Positions 1-7,878 of a DNA stretch of 30,637 nucleotides are shown piece after piece (position 1 is the first letter of the stretch; each line of letters begins with the position of its first letter). Location of the stretch: assembly GCA_945869755.1 (NCBI GenBank), contig CAMBPW010000002.1, positions 1-30,637 on the forward strand, written 5' to 3'. Origin of the DNA: an uncultured Gemella sp. (GTDB taxonomy: Bacteria; Bacillota; Bacilli; Staphylococcales; Gemellaceae). A program made the translations under genes and the position numbers. Below the pieces are notes generated by a model. It was not told the origin of the DNA, did not search any database, and was given only the letters and a program-made list of their open reading frames with translations.

Positions 1-257
1 CTTCTACTTATAATAAATGCAAGTGGATAACTTAAAATTAAACATACTAAAGTTATTATTAATGCGTACCAGAAACTATAAAATGTCATCCATAAATATG
101 TTTTCCCAAAAAACTCCGCATAATTATTCAAAGTAAAATTACCGTCTATGTCATGAAATGAATAGTAAACTATAAGAAAAATTGGAAAAACTACAAACAT
201 TAACATCCATATTAAATATGGAATCATAAAAAATGAACGTGTTTTTTTATCAAACAT
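1..257 (-). CDS. potB: Spermidine/putrescine ABC transporter permease PotB (N-terminal part, cut by window edge)
   Basis: Reading leftward from the ATG at 257, the frame stays open to the window edge, giving about 85 residues that begin MFDKKTRSFFMIPYLIWMLM. A short basic N-terminus is followed by a long hydrophobic helix, a periplasm-type loop (FHDIDGNFTL) and the start of a second helix (YALIITLITLVCLILSYPLA). This is how PotB/PotH-type permeases begin. An AGGAGG-type ribosome binding site lies in the 3' end of potA, whose stop is only 2 bases upstream, so the two genes are translationally linked. The protein would form the membrane channel for polyamine import with PotA and, presumably, PotC and PotD beyond the edge. 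Family assignment is firm from context; substrate choice is inferred from family. Confidence 0.85.
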   Translation of the reverse strand, partial: MFDKKTRSFFMIPYLIWMLMFVVFPIFLIVYYSFHDIDGNFTLNNYAEFFGKTYLWMTFYSFWYALIITLVCLILSYPLAFIISR

Positions 258-259
258 TT

Positions 260-1348
260 CTATTCCTCCTCTTCATACGCTTCTAGACGTGCATCAAATT
301 CCTCTTCTGTTTCTCCTGGAACCATAATATGAATAGCTTCTGGCTCAAAATCTAATCCTATATTTTTTCCGGGTTCGGCAGGTTTAGTAGAATGTACTAT
401 CCATTCATTATATTGGTCATCTAAACAACAAATTTCATAGTGCACGCCTCTAAATAATTGGGTATCAACTATTACATTTATTTTCCCTTTTTCTTGTGTA
501 GTTATTTCTAAATCTTCAGGTCTAATAACTACTTCAACTCTTTTATTTTTTTCTAAACCAGCATCAACACATTCATACTGTTTTCCATAAATCTCCACTA
601 AATAATCATCTAACATTACAGCATTTACTATATTTGATTCTCCAATAAAATCAGCAACAAATCTATTTACAGGTTCATCATATATATCTAATGGCGTTCC
701 ACTTTGCTCAATTTTACCATCATTCATTACAAAAATATAATCGCTCATAGCCAGAGCTTCTTCTTGATCGTGAGTTACATAAATAAAAGTAATTCCTGTT
801 TGTTGCTGTAATTCTCTTAATTCATATTGCATTTCTTGGCGTAATTTTAAATCTAATGCAGATAATGACTCGTCTAGTAAAATAATTTCAGGTTTATTAA
901 CAATTGCTCTTGCAATAGCCACACGTTGTTTTTGCCCTCCACTCATTTCACTAATTTCTCTTTTTTCGTATCCTTCTAAATTTACTTGTTTTAATGCTTT
1001 TTTTACTTTTTTATCAATTACATCTTTCTTTTCGTTTTTTATTTTTAAGCCGAAAGCTATATTTTCATATACATTCATATGCGGAAACAACGCATAATCT
1101 TGGAATACAGTATTAACTTGTCTAAGGTTAGCATGTACAGTATTAACTACTTTTCCATCAAGTAATACATCTCCAGAAGTTGGTTCTAAAAATCCACCTA
1201 TTAGTTTTAAAATCGTACTTTTCCCACAACCACTTGGACCTAATAATGTATAAAATTTTCCTTTTTCTATTTCTAAATCAATATCTTTTAAAACTGTTCT
1301 ATTTCCAAAAGTCATTGATACATTTTTAAATTCAACAATATTTGTCAT
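260..1348 (-). CDS. potA: Spermidine/putrescine ABC transporter ATP-binding protein PotA
   Basis: This 362-residue ATPase powers polyamine uptake at the inner face of the membrane. The Walker A motif GPSGCGKST is at residues 38-46, the signature MSGGQ at 135-139, Walker B with catalytic Glu (IILLDE) at about 155-160, and the switch His in YVTHDQEE. A C-terminal TOBE-like region (about 230-345) is the regulatory extension typical of PotA/MalK-class ATPases, and the length is normal. The tail is strongly acidic. The ATG at 1348 has a GGAGAG ribosome binding site that overlaps the stop codon of the upstream regulator gene, so regulator, potA and potB form one operon. Fe(III) or other MalK-class substrates are possible in principle, but the neighbouring PotB start and the XRE-cupin regulator favour polyamines. 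Confidence 0.93.
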   Translation of the reverse strand: MTNIVEFKNVSMTFGNRTVLKDIDLEIEKGKFYTLLGPSGCGKSTILKLIGGFLEPTSGDVLLDGKVVNTVHANLRQVNTVFQDYALFPHMNVYENIAFGLKIKNEKKDVIDKKVKKALKQVNLEGYEKREISEMSGGQKQRVAIARAIVNKPEIILLDESLSALDLKLRQEMQYELRELQQQTGITFIYVTHDQEEALAMSDYIFVMNDGKIEQSGTPLDIYDEPVNRFVADFIGESNIVNAVMLDDYLVEIYGKQYECVDAGLEKNKRVEVVIRPEDLEITTQEKGKINVIVDTQLFRGVHYEICCLDDQYNEWIVHSTKPAEPGKNIGLDFEPEAIHIMVPGETEEEFDARLEAYEEEE

Positions 1349-1357
1349 TTTTCTCTC

Positions 1358-1903
1358 CTATAAATATGAATTAGTTGCCACTATTAAAACTTTACACTCA
1401 CCATCAAATGGATTTGATAAAGTGTGTTCATCAGTAGCATTAAAATAAAATGTTTCTTCTTCTTCTGCTATGTATTCTTTTTCTCCAAAAGTAAGCATAC
1501 ATTTCCCACTTAAAATATAACACAATGTTTCTGATTCTGATGGTGCAAAAGTTTTATATTTGCTATTACTACTTAAAGTTAATATTAATGACTCCATTTC
1601 TTTTTCATTTGATTCAGGAACTAACCACTTTAATTTGTAAAAATCATCAGTTTCCTCATATACAGTTTGTTCTTCCTTTGTATATAAAATTTTTTGCTCT
1701 GAACTTTTTTTATCAAAAAAATCTTTAGGTTCACAACCTAATACTTCTAAAATATCAAAAAATGTTTCCATTGATGGTGAAGCTAAATCTCTTTCAACTT
1801 GCGAAATATAACCTTTTGATAAATCTGTTCTCTCTCCTAACTCTTCTTGGGTGAGTCCTTTTTGTATTCTTAGTTTTTTTATTCTATGACCGATTAATAA
1901 CAT
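1358..1903 (-). CDS. XRE-family HTH regulator with C-terminal cupin domain, probable pot operon regulator
   Basis: This 181-residue protein has an N-terminal Cro/C1-type helix-turn-helix (about residues 6-60, with LTQEELGERTDLSKGYISQ as the core) and a C-terminal cupin barrel (about 105-178, ending in small beta segments such as KCMLTFGEKEYIAEEEETFY). Such XRE-cupin proteins bind DNA through the HTH and are thought to sense a small ligand through the cupin. Here the gene is the first of the potAB operon, 9 bases ahead of potA, and a regulator of this type commonly precedes potABCD in Bacillota. It therefore probably controls polyamine uptake and its own expression. The start at 1903 is supported by an AAGGAG site. 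Candidate operators lie directly upstream. The ligand is not visible from the sequence. Confidence 0.88.
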   Translation of the reverse strand: MLLIGHRIKKLRIQKGLTQEELGERTDLSKGYISQVERDLASPSMETFFDILEVLGCEPKDFFDKKSSEQKILYTKEEQTVYEETDDFYKLKWLVPESNEKEMESLILTLSSNSKYKTFAPSESETLCYILSGKCMLTFGEKEYIAEEEETFYFNATDEHTLSNPFDGECKVLIVATNSYL

Positions 1904-1918
1904 AATTCTCCTTTATAT

Positions 1919-2004
1919 GTTTACTTATAATTAACTTTTAATCATTAAGTTTACTTTTAACAAACAAAAATTATTTTTGTTTATTAATATCAAACATTAT
2001 GTTT
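1919..2004 (-). promoter_or_regulatory. Regulatory region of the XRE-cupin/pot operon with spaced repeats
   Basis: The octamer GTTTACTT (AAGTAAAC in the direction of transcription) occurs at 1919-1926 and 1949-1956, and an imperfect third copy, GTTTATTA, begins at 1979. The starts are exactly 30 bases apart, about three helical turns. The first copy overlaps a possible -10 (TATAAG, 1924-1929). A separate perfect 13-base palindrome AAACAT-T-ATGTTT lies at 1992-2004. The position just ahead of a self-regulating HTH gene suggests operators, but the promoter elements are weak and no binding is shown. Confidence 0.4.
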
Positions 2005-2049
2005 AACCAAATAATATTTTACACTATTATATTTATAATTGCAACATAT

Positions 2050-2090
2050 TTATAAAAAAAATAACTAATGTATATAACATTAGTTATTTT
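2050..2090 (-). terminator. Intrinsic terminator of ackA
   Basis: A perfect 13-bp stem (2058-2070 with 2078-2090) encloses a 7-base loop. Read on the minus strand it is followed by a run of T residues. It begins about 12 bases past the ackA stop and separates ackA from the pot regulator. Confidence 0.85.
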
Positions 2091-2101
2091 ATCTTTATCT
2101 A

Positions 2102-3286
2102 TTATTTTGCTAGTTCAAATGTATCTCTTGCAATCATTAATTCTTCATTAGTAGGAATTATGAATGCTTTTACTTTTGAATTTGGTGTAGTTATTTCTGT
2201 AGTTTTTCCTCGAACATTATTTTTCTCTTTATCTACTTCAATACCTAAGAATGATACGCCTTCAAGAACTTCTTCTCTTACCCAAGTTGCATTTTCACCA
2301 ACACCTGCTGTAAATACAATAACATCTACACCATTCATAATTGCTGCATAAGCACCAATATATTCTTTAATTCTAGTTAGATAAACATCAATTGCTTCTG
2401 ATGCATTTTTATCAGTATCTCTTAAAACTTCTATATCTCTAAGATCAGATGAAACACCAGACACACCTTTTAATCCTGATTCATGATTAAATACATGTAC
2501 GATTTCTTTTAAATCTAATCCTGTTTTTAAAGAAATATATGGAATAGTTGCTGGATCTATATCTCCTGTTCTAGTTCCCATTACAAGACCTGATAAAGGT
2601 GTGAATCCCATAGAAGTATCTAAAGATTTTCCATTTTTAATAGCACATATCGAAGCACCGTTACCTATATGACAAGAAATAGTTTTTAAATCTTTAATAT
2701 CTTTTCCTGTAACTTCTGCTGCCATTTGAGCAATATATCTGTGACTTGTACCATGTGCTCCATATTTACGAACTCCATATTTCTCATAATAATCTCTTGG
2801 TACAGCATACATATAAGTAGATTTTGGCATACTTTGATGGAATGCAGTATCAAATGTCAAAACATTAGGAACTCCTGGTAAAACTTTCTGGAATGCTTTA
2901 ACACCCATAATGTTAGCTGGATTATGTAATGGTGCTAAATCTTGAATACTATCTAATTTTTCTAAAACTTCATCAGTAACTAATACTGAAGTATCAAAAA
3001 ATTCTCCTCCATGAACAACTCTATGTCCAACTCCTTCAATTTCTTCAACTTTTTCAACAATACCTAATTCTGTCAGTTTCCCTACTAAACGTTCGATAGC
3101 GAAATTATGATTTGGAATATCTAATTCATCCTTTATTTTTTCTCCATTAAATTCAATAGTGAAAATTCCATTATCAATACCAATTCTTTCAACAAGACCT
3201 TTTGCAATCACTGTTTCTTCTGGCATTTCAAATAATTGAAATTTTAAAGATGAACTTCCTGAATTAATCGCTAATATCTTTGTCAT
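2102..3286 (-). CDS. ackA: Acetate kinase
   Basis: This cytoplasmic enzyme converts acetyl phosphate and ADP into acetate and ATP, the energy-yielding last step of the Pta-AckA pathway. The 394-residue length is standard. Visible family motifs are AINSGSSSLK at the N-terminus (nucleotide/phosphate site), GHRVVHGG, the catalytic segment FDTAFHQSMP, GAHGTSHRYI, the long conserved stretch around TPLSGLVMGTRTGDIDP, and FTAGVGEN near the C-terminus. The ATG at 3286 has a GAGGAG site 11 bases upstream. The gene stands alone between two hairpins, so it is probably a single-gene unit. A fermentative, acetate-forming lifestyle fits this gene. Confidence 0.97.
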   Translation of the reverse strand: MTKILAINSGSSSLKFQLFEMPEETVIAKGLVERIGIDNGIFTIEFNGEKIKDELDIPNHNFAIERLVGKLTELGIVEKVEEIEGVGHRVVHGGEFFDTSVLVTDEVLEKLDSIQDLAPLHNPANIMGVKAFQKVLPGVPNVLTFDTAFHQSMPKSTYMYAVPRDYYEKYGVRKYGAHGTSHRYIAQMAAEVTGKDIKDLKTISCHIGNGASICAIKNGKSLDTSMGFTPLSGLVMGTRTGDIDPATIPYISLKTGLDLKEIVHVFNHESGLKGVSGVSSDLRDIEVLRDTDKNASEAIDVYLTRIKEYIGAYAAIMNGVDVIVFTAGVGENATWVREEVLEGVSFLGIEVDKEKNNVRGKTTEITTPNSKVKAFIIPTNEELMIARDTFELAK

Positions 3287-3361
3287 AATATAAAAATCTC
3301 CTCTTAATTAAATTATATCTTCTATTATCTCATTAATTATAAATAATTACAATAGTTTTTA

Positions 3362-3387
3362 ATAAAAAAATGATAGCTTTTTCATTT
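3362..3387 (-). terminator. Possible weak terminator of uvrC
   Basis: A 6-bp stem (AAATGA at 3368-3373 with TCATTT at 3382-3387) is followed on the minus strand by a run of seven T residues. It lies just past the uvrC stop. The stem is short and AT-only, so the call is tentative. Confidence 0.4.
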
Positions 3388-3415
3388 AATAATATCAACT
3401 ATATTTTTAAAATTT

Positions 3416-5161
3416 CTATAATTTTTCTTTAAGTTCATAAACAATATTTAGTGGAATTCCTAACTTAACTAGCATATTTGTATCTGCATTTTTTATATCA
3501 TCAAACGAAGAGAAATTCTCTAATAATATTTTCTTTCTTCTCATTCCTATTCCTTTAATTGTATCTAATTTATTATTAAACATATTCTTTGTTTTTATAT
3601 TTCTATGATATGTTATTGCAAATCTATGTACTTCATCTTGAATATTTTTTAAAAATAAATATTCTTTAGATGATTTATCTAATTTTATTATTTCAAAATC
3701 GTCTGTTACAATATATTCTGTTTTATGCTTATCATTTTTAGCAAGACCAATTATTTTAATGTTTAAATTTAATTTATTATGAATTATTTCGATTGCCGCT
3801 GATACATGATTTTCTCCACCATCAACAATAATTAAATCTGGAATATAATCATAATTTTTGTAATTTCTATATAAAACTTCTTTAGTAGTTTCTATATCAT
3901 TTATTCCATCTACTGTATTTACCTTGAATTTTTTATATTTATATGTATTTTTTTCTCCGTTATAAAAATTAACTTTTACTGAAACTGCATCTCTCCCCAT
4001 TATATTAGAATTATCAAACGCATCAATATTGAAAATTGATTTTATTCCAATTTTTTTAGATAAATTTTCTAATGTTTTTAAAATTTCATTTTCTTTTTCT
4101 TGTTTAATAATTAATTCATTTTTTAAATAGTGTTTAGAATTATTTATTAATGTATCTATAATTTTTTTATTTTTACCTATTTTAGGTTCAATTATTTTTA
4201 CATTTAATAAATTTCCTATCAACTCTGTATCAATATTTGTTATATATATTTCTTTAGGTAATTTATTTATTGAATAATATTGTACTAAATATGAATATAA
4301 TGTCTCTTTATAATCTACATATAAGTTAAAATACTCTACTTTTCTTTCTATTATTCCACCAAATCGGTATAAAAACATTTGAACACATAAATAATTACCT
4401 TCATAATAATATCCAATATAATCTCTATCAATATTTATATTATCATTAATAATTTGATTACTTATTGAAATATTTATTGCTTCTATAAATTGATGAATAA
4501 TGCCTGCTTGTTCAAATTCTAAATTTAATATGTATTTTTCCCTTTTTTGTTCTAATTTATTAATTACATCTTTTATATTTCCATTTAAAAATGACTTTAT
4601 TTTATTTATTTGTTCATCATACTGTTTTTTACTAATTTTTTTTGCACATGGACCTATACATTCTCCAATTTGATAGTACATACACGGTCTCTTATCTACC
4701 GGATTACATTTTCTTAATGGATATATTTTATCAATTATATTTTTTATTTTTGTAGCTGATTTTATATCTACATAAGGTCCAAAATAAATATTTTTATTAT
4801 TATTACTATATTTTCTACTTAATATTATTCTAGGGTTTTCTTCATTTGTTATCACTAAATATGGATAACTTTTATCATCTTTTAATTTTATATTATAGTA
4901 CGGTTTATATTGTTTTATTAAGTTGTTTTCTAAAATTAATGCTTCCTTTTCAGAGTTTACAATTATATACTCAAAATCATATATATTGGATACTAAAATT
5001 TGAGTTTTTTTATTTTGTGCACCTACAAAATAGCTTTTAATTCTATTTTTTAAATTTTTTGCCTTTCCTACATAAATTACATCATTATTTGAATTTTTAT
5101 AAATATAACAACCTGGATTTTCTGGAATTAATTTTATTTTTTCTGCTAAATATTTTTTCAT
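3416..5161 (-). CDS. uvrC: Excinuclease ABC subunit C
   Basis: UvrC makes both incisions around a DNA lesion in nucleotide excision repair after UvrA and UvrB have loaded. The 581-residue protein shows an N-terminal GIY-YIG nuclease domain (about 14-92, with NPGCYIYKN and IYVGKAKNLKNRI), YFGPY at 126-130, a four-cysteine cluster (C152, C160, C168, C172) of the kind reported to hold an iron-sulfur cluster in UvrC, a UVR motif (about 197-232), the RNase H-like endonuclease domain (from about 375; NIDAFDNSN, IIVDGGENH, EVHRFAITYHR) and a C-terminal helix-hairpin-helix (LDTIKGIGMRRKKILL). The ATG has an AAGG site 8 bases upstream. That site directly abuts a strong terminator hairpin after prkC, so expression must come from read-through or a promoter inside prkC. 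Confidence 0.96.
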   Translation of the reverse strand: MKKYLAEKIKLIPENPGCYIYKNSNNDVIYVGKAKNLKNRIKSYFVGAQNKKTQILVSNIYDFEYIIVNSEKEALILENNLIKQYKPYYNIKLKDDKSYPYLVITNEENPRIILSRKYSNNNKNIYFGPYVDIKSATKIKNIIDKIYPLRKCNPVDKRPCMYYQIGECIGPCAKKISKKQYDEQINKIKSFLNGNIKDVINKLEQKREKYILNLEFEQAGIIHQFIEAINISISNQIINDNINIDRDYIGYYYEGNYLCVQMFLYRFGGIIERKVEYFNLYVDYKETLYSYLVQYYSINKLPKEIYITNIDTELIGNLLNVKIIEPKIGKNKKIIDTLINNSKHYLKNELIIKQEKENEILKTLENLSKKIGIKSIFNIDAFDNSNIMGRDAVSVKVNFYNGEKNTYKYKKFKVNTVDGINDIETTKEVLYRNYKNYDYIPDLIIVDGGENHVSAAIEIIHNKLNLNIKIIGLAKNDKHKTEYIVTDDFEIIKLDKSSKEYLFLKNIQDEVHRFAITYHRNIKTKNMFNNKLDTIKGIGMRRKKILLENFSSFDDIKNADTNMLVKLGIPLNIVYELKEKL

Positions 5162-5175
5162 GTAATCAACCTTTT

Positions 5176-5208
5176 AAAAAAGATAAAGCAATTTGCTTTA
5201 TCTTTTTT
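5176..5208 (-). terminator. Strong terminator hairpin between prkC and uvrC
   Basis: A perfect 15-bp stem (5176-5190 with 5194-5208) with a 3-base loop carries A and T runs on its two outer ends. On the minus strand it gives a stem followed by a T run. It lies in the 55-base gap between prkC and uvrC and ends two bases before the uvrC ribosome binding site. Confidence 0.85.
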
Positions 5209-5216
5209 AATTTATT

Positions 5217-7139
5217 TTATTTTGAAATAGTAATAGTTATTGTTACTCCTTCTGAAACACTAGTACCAGCTTGAATAGATTGTGTTAATACCGTTCCAGA
5301 TGGCTTTGTACTATTTGAATCATAATATCCATCAATTAATATATTATTGTTTTCAGCCCACGTGTAAACATCTTGATAATTCATTCCTACAAAATTAATT
5401 ATTTTAACTTTATTATCAGATGAAGATGTACTTCCACTAGAAACAACAACTGATATAGTATCCCCTTTACTAACCTCACTACCTGCCTTCTGAGATTGAG
5501 AAATTATTATATTTTCTGAATATTTAGTACTAATTTTTCTATCAGAAACATTAATCTTCAATCCTAAATTTTCTAATAACAGTGTCGCTTCTGTTAATGT
5601 TTTTCCTTCTAGTTCAGGTAATTTTATTTTCTTAGTTCCTGTAGAGATAGTTATAACAATAGATGTTTCTTTAGGAACTATTTCATTTCCTGCATTTACA
5701 TTTTGTGCCATTACTTTTCCTTCTGCATATTCATCTGAATCTGATTTTTCAAAAGTTACACTCTTAAAGCCTACTTTTTCTATAGCCACCTTAACTTGAT
5801 TTTCTGTCATACCTAAATAGTTAGGCATATCTATTGTTTTTTTACCAGATGATACTTTTATATCAACCGTTAATCCTTTGGCAACTTTTTTACCAGAAGA
5901 AGGGTCTGTACTAATAACAACATTTTCTTTTACAGTATCACTTGCTACCTCAGTAATATTACCTATAGACAGACCTGATTCAATAATTTTATTTTTTGCT
6001 TCTTCTAAATCTAAATTTTTTACATCAGGCATAGAAACTCTAGAAGCTGTTGTAAAATAATTATAAGCAAATAGCGTAGTACCTACTGCACCTATTAAAA
6101 GAGTTAATACTAATAAAATTTTTCCTAAATAAGATTTCTTTTCTCTCTCTTCTTTATAATATTTAGAAGAATTTTGTATTTTCTTGTCTTCTTCTGCAAT
6201 TTCATAATATTCTTCATATTCTTCTTCATATTCTTGATAAAGATTATTACTAGGTTTATTTTTTGGAATATCATAATTATTATTTAAAATTGCGAATCCT
6301 TTATACGCTGTTTCATCTAGTCTATTTTTATCCAAACAAGTTTCTAAATCATTGAAAAACTCTTTTGAACTTAAATATCGTTCATTAGGATTTTTCATTG
6401 TAGCTTTTATTATTATATTTTTTACACTCTGAGGAATATCAGTTCTGTACTTATTGATGTCTGGAAGCTCTTCTTGAAGATGTTTTAATGCTATTGCAAC
6501 TGCTGATTCACCTTTAAATGGAATTTTACTTGTAAGTAACTCATACATTAAAATTCCTAAAGAGTATATATCGCTTTGTGCTGTTGCAACATTACCTCTT
6601 GCTTGTTCAGGAGATAAATAATATACTGTCCCTAGCATTTGATTTGTTTGTGTTAGTGTTGTATCTCCATAAGCTCGTGATATTCCAAAATCAGTTATTT
6701 TACACATTAATTCTTTAGTGAGAAGAATATTCTGTGGTTTAATATCTCTATGAATTATACCATTTCTATGAGCATGAGATAATCCATCCGCAATTTGTTT
6801 TATTATAGAAACAACTATCTCAACTGGTATATTTTTATTTTGCAACATATATTCCTTAAGTGTGGTTCCCTCTACGTATTCTAAAATTAAATAATAGAAA
6901 TTACCTTCATTTTCTACTCCATATATAGATACGATATTAGGATGAGACAAACTAGTTACAGCATTTGCTTCTCTATTAAATCTTTTAATTGCTTCTTCAT
7001 CGTAAGCATCTATTCTAAATGTTTTTATAGCTACTTTTCTTTCTAAAATAGTATCTTCAGCTAGCCAAACAGTAGCCATTCCTCCTGTTCCAAGATGTTC
7101 TATTATTTGATATCTACTACAAACAGTTTTACCTATCAT
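5217..7139 (-). CDS. prkC: PASTA-domain membrane Ser/Thr protein kinase PrkC/StkP
   Basis: This receptor kinase senses cell-wall fragments or lipid II through its external PASTA repeats and phosphorylates cytoplasmic targets in division and wall metabolism. The kinase domain (about 1-270) has the glycine loop GTGGMA, the VAIK lysine (K39), HRDIKPQN (catalytic D132) and DFG (150-152). A Glu/Tyr-rich juxtamembrane stretch (about 302-318) precedes one membrane helix (about 341-362). Four PASTA repeats follow (starting near VSMPDVKN, TIDMPNYL, KIKLPELE and KVKIINFV). I start at the ATG at 7139, which has a GAGGTG site; an in-frame GTG at 7148 lies too close to it. The gene overlaps prpC by 11 bases, matching the conserved phosphatase-kinase pairing. 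Confidence 0.95.
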   Translation of the reverse strand: MIGKTVCSRYQIIEHLGTGGMATVWLAEDTILERKVAIKTFRIDAYDEEAIKRFNREANAVTSLSHPNIVSIYGVENEGNFYYLILEYVEGTTLKEYMLQNKNIPVEIVVSIIKQIADGLSHAHRNGIIHRDIKPQNILLTKELMCKITDFGISRAYGDTTLTQTNQMLGTVYYLSPEQARGNVATAQSDIYSLGILMYELLTSKIPFKGESAVAIALKHLQEELPDINKYRTDIPQSVKNIIIKATMKNPNERYLSSKEFFNDLETCLDKNRLDETAYKGFAILNNNYDIPKNKPSNNLYQEYEEEYEEYYEIAEEDKKIQNSSKYYKEEREKKSYLGKILLVLTLLIGAVGTTLFAYNYFTTASRVSMPDVKNLDLEEAKNKIIESGLSIGNITEVASDTVKENVVISTDPSSGKKVAKGLTVDIKVSSGKKTIDMPNYLGMTENQVKVAIEKVGFKSVTFEKSDSDEYAEGKVMAQNVNAGNEIVPKETSIVITISTGTKKIKLPELEGKTLTEATLLLENLGLKINVSDRKISTKYSENIIISQSQKAGSEVSKGDTISVVVSSGSTSSSDNKVKIINFVGMNYQDVYTWAENNNILIDGYYDSNSTKPSGTVLTQSIQAGTSVSEGVTITITISK

Positions 7140-7878
7140 AATTTTCACCTCTTAATATTTTAAATATAGATACAGAAATATTATCTATTCCACCTTTTTT
7201 ATTAGCTTCAAATATTAGTTTATTTATTGACTCAGATAAATCTTCTGAAAATATTATATTTATTATTTCCTCTTCTTCTAACATTGTTGTCAAGCCATCT
7301 GAACAGCTAAGTATATAATTAAAATTTTCAATATTTCTCTCAGAAATATGTATATTTATTTTTTCGTTTACTCCGATAGCTTGAGTTAAAGTATGTCTTT
7401 TAGGATGCACTTTAGCTTCTTCTTTTGTAATTACACCAGCATCAAGTAATACACCGACAAAAGAATCATCTACTGACAATAATTCCATTTTTTTATCATA
7501 AGTAATACCATAAGTCAAGCTATCTCCTACATTAACTACTAATAATTTATCATCAAAAATTATTGTAGCAACAATTGTAGTTCCCATTTTATTATTTTTT
7601 ATTTTAGATTTTTTTATAATATCTTCATTAAGTTTTACAATATTTTCAATAAGCCACTTTTTTGAATCATCATATTCTTTAAAAATTGTATTTTTCCAAC
7701 TTTTTGTAAGTTCTTTTACAATATAGTTACTTGAAAAAGAAGATTCTTTATGACTACTAACCCCATCGCAAATAACACTTAATATATTACCTTTTTTGTT
7801 TTTAGACACATTTATTGCATCTTCATTTTTTTCTTTTTTCAAACCTTTATTATAACTATACGAATATACTACTGGCAT
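7129..7878 (-). CDS. prpC: PP2C-family Ser/Thr protein phosphatase PrpC/Stp1
   Basis: This phosphatase reverses phosphorylation by the adjacent kinase PrkC. The 249-residue reading from the ATG at 7878 has an AGGAGG site 8 bases upstream; the longer frame to 7941 lies inside rlmN and adds a lysine-rich tail foreign to the family. Metal-binding acidic residues are present: E19-D20 (KKEKNEDA), D38-G39 (ICDGVSSH), D194 (SCSDGL) and D232 (GIDNIS). VVNVGDS and the flap-like VDDSFVGVLLDAGVITKEEA also match. The usual DGMGGH motif is changed to DGVSSH. The gene starts inside the end of rlmN (23-base overlap) and overlaps prkC by 11 bases, so the three are translationally linked. Confidence 0.92.
   Translation of the reverse strand: MPVVYSYSYNKGLKKEKNEDAINVSKNKKGNILSVICDGVSSHKESSFSSNYIVKELTKSWKNTIFKEYDDSKKWLIENIVKLNEDIIKKSKIKNNKMGTTIVATIIFDDKLLVVNVGDSLTYGITYDKKMELLSVDDSFVGVLLDAGVITKEEAKVHPKRHTLTQAIGVNEKINIHISERNIENFNYILSCSDGLTTMLEEEEIINIIFSEDLSESINKLIFEANKKGGIDNISVSIFKILRGENYDR

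Noticed and set aside
4846..5274. Plus-strand open frames inside uvrC and prkC
   Set aside because: They are antisense to long, clearly conserved genes, have no ribosome binding sites and show only Phe/Leu/Tyr-rich chance translations.
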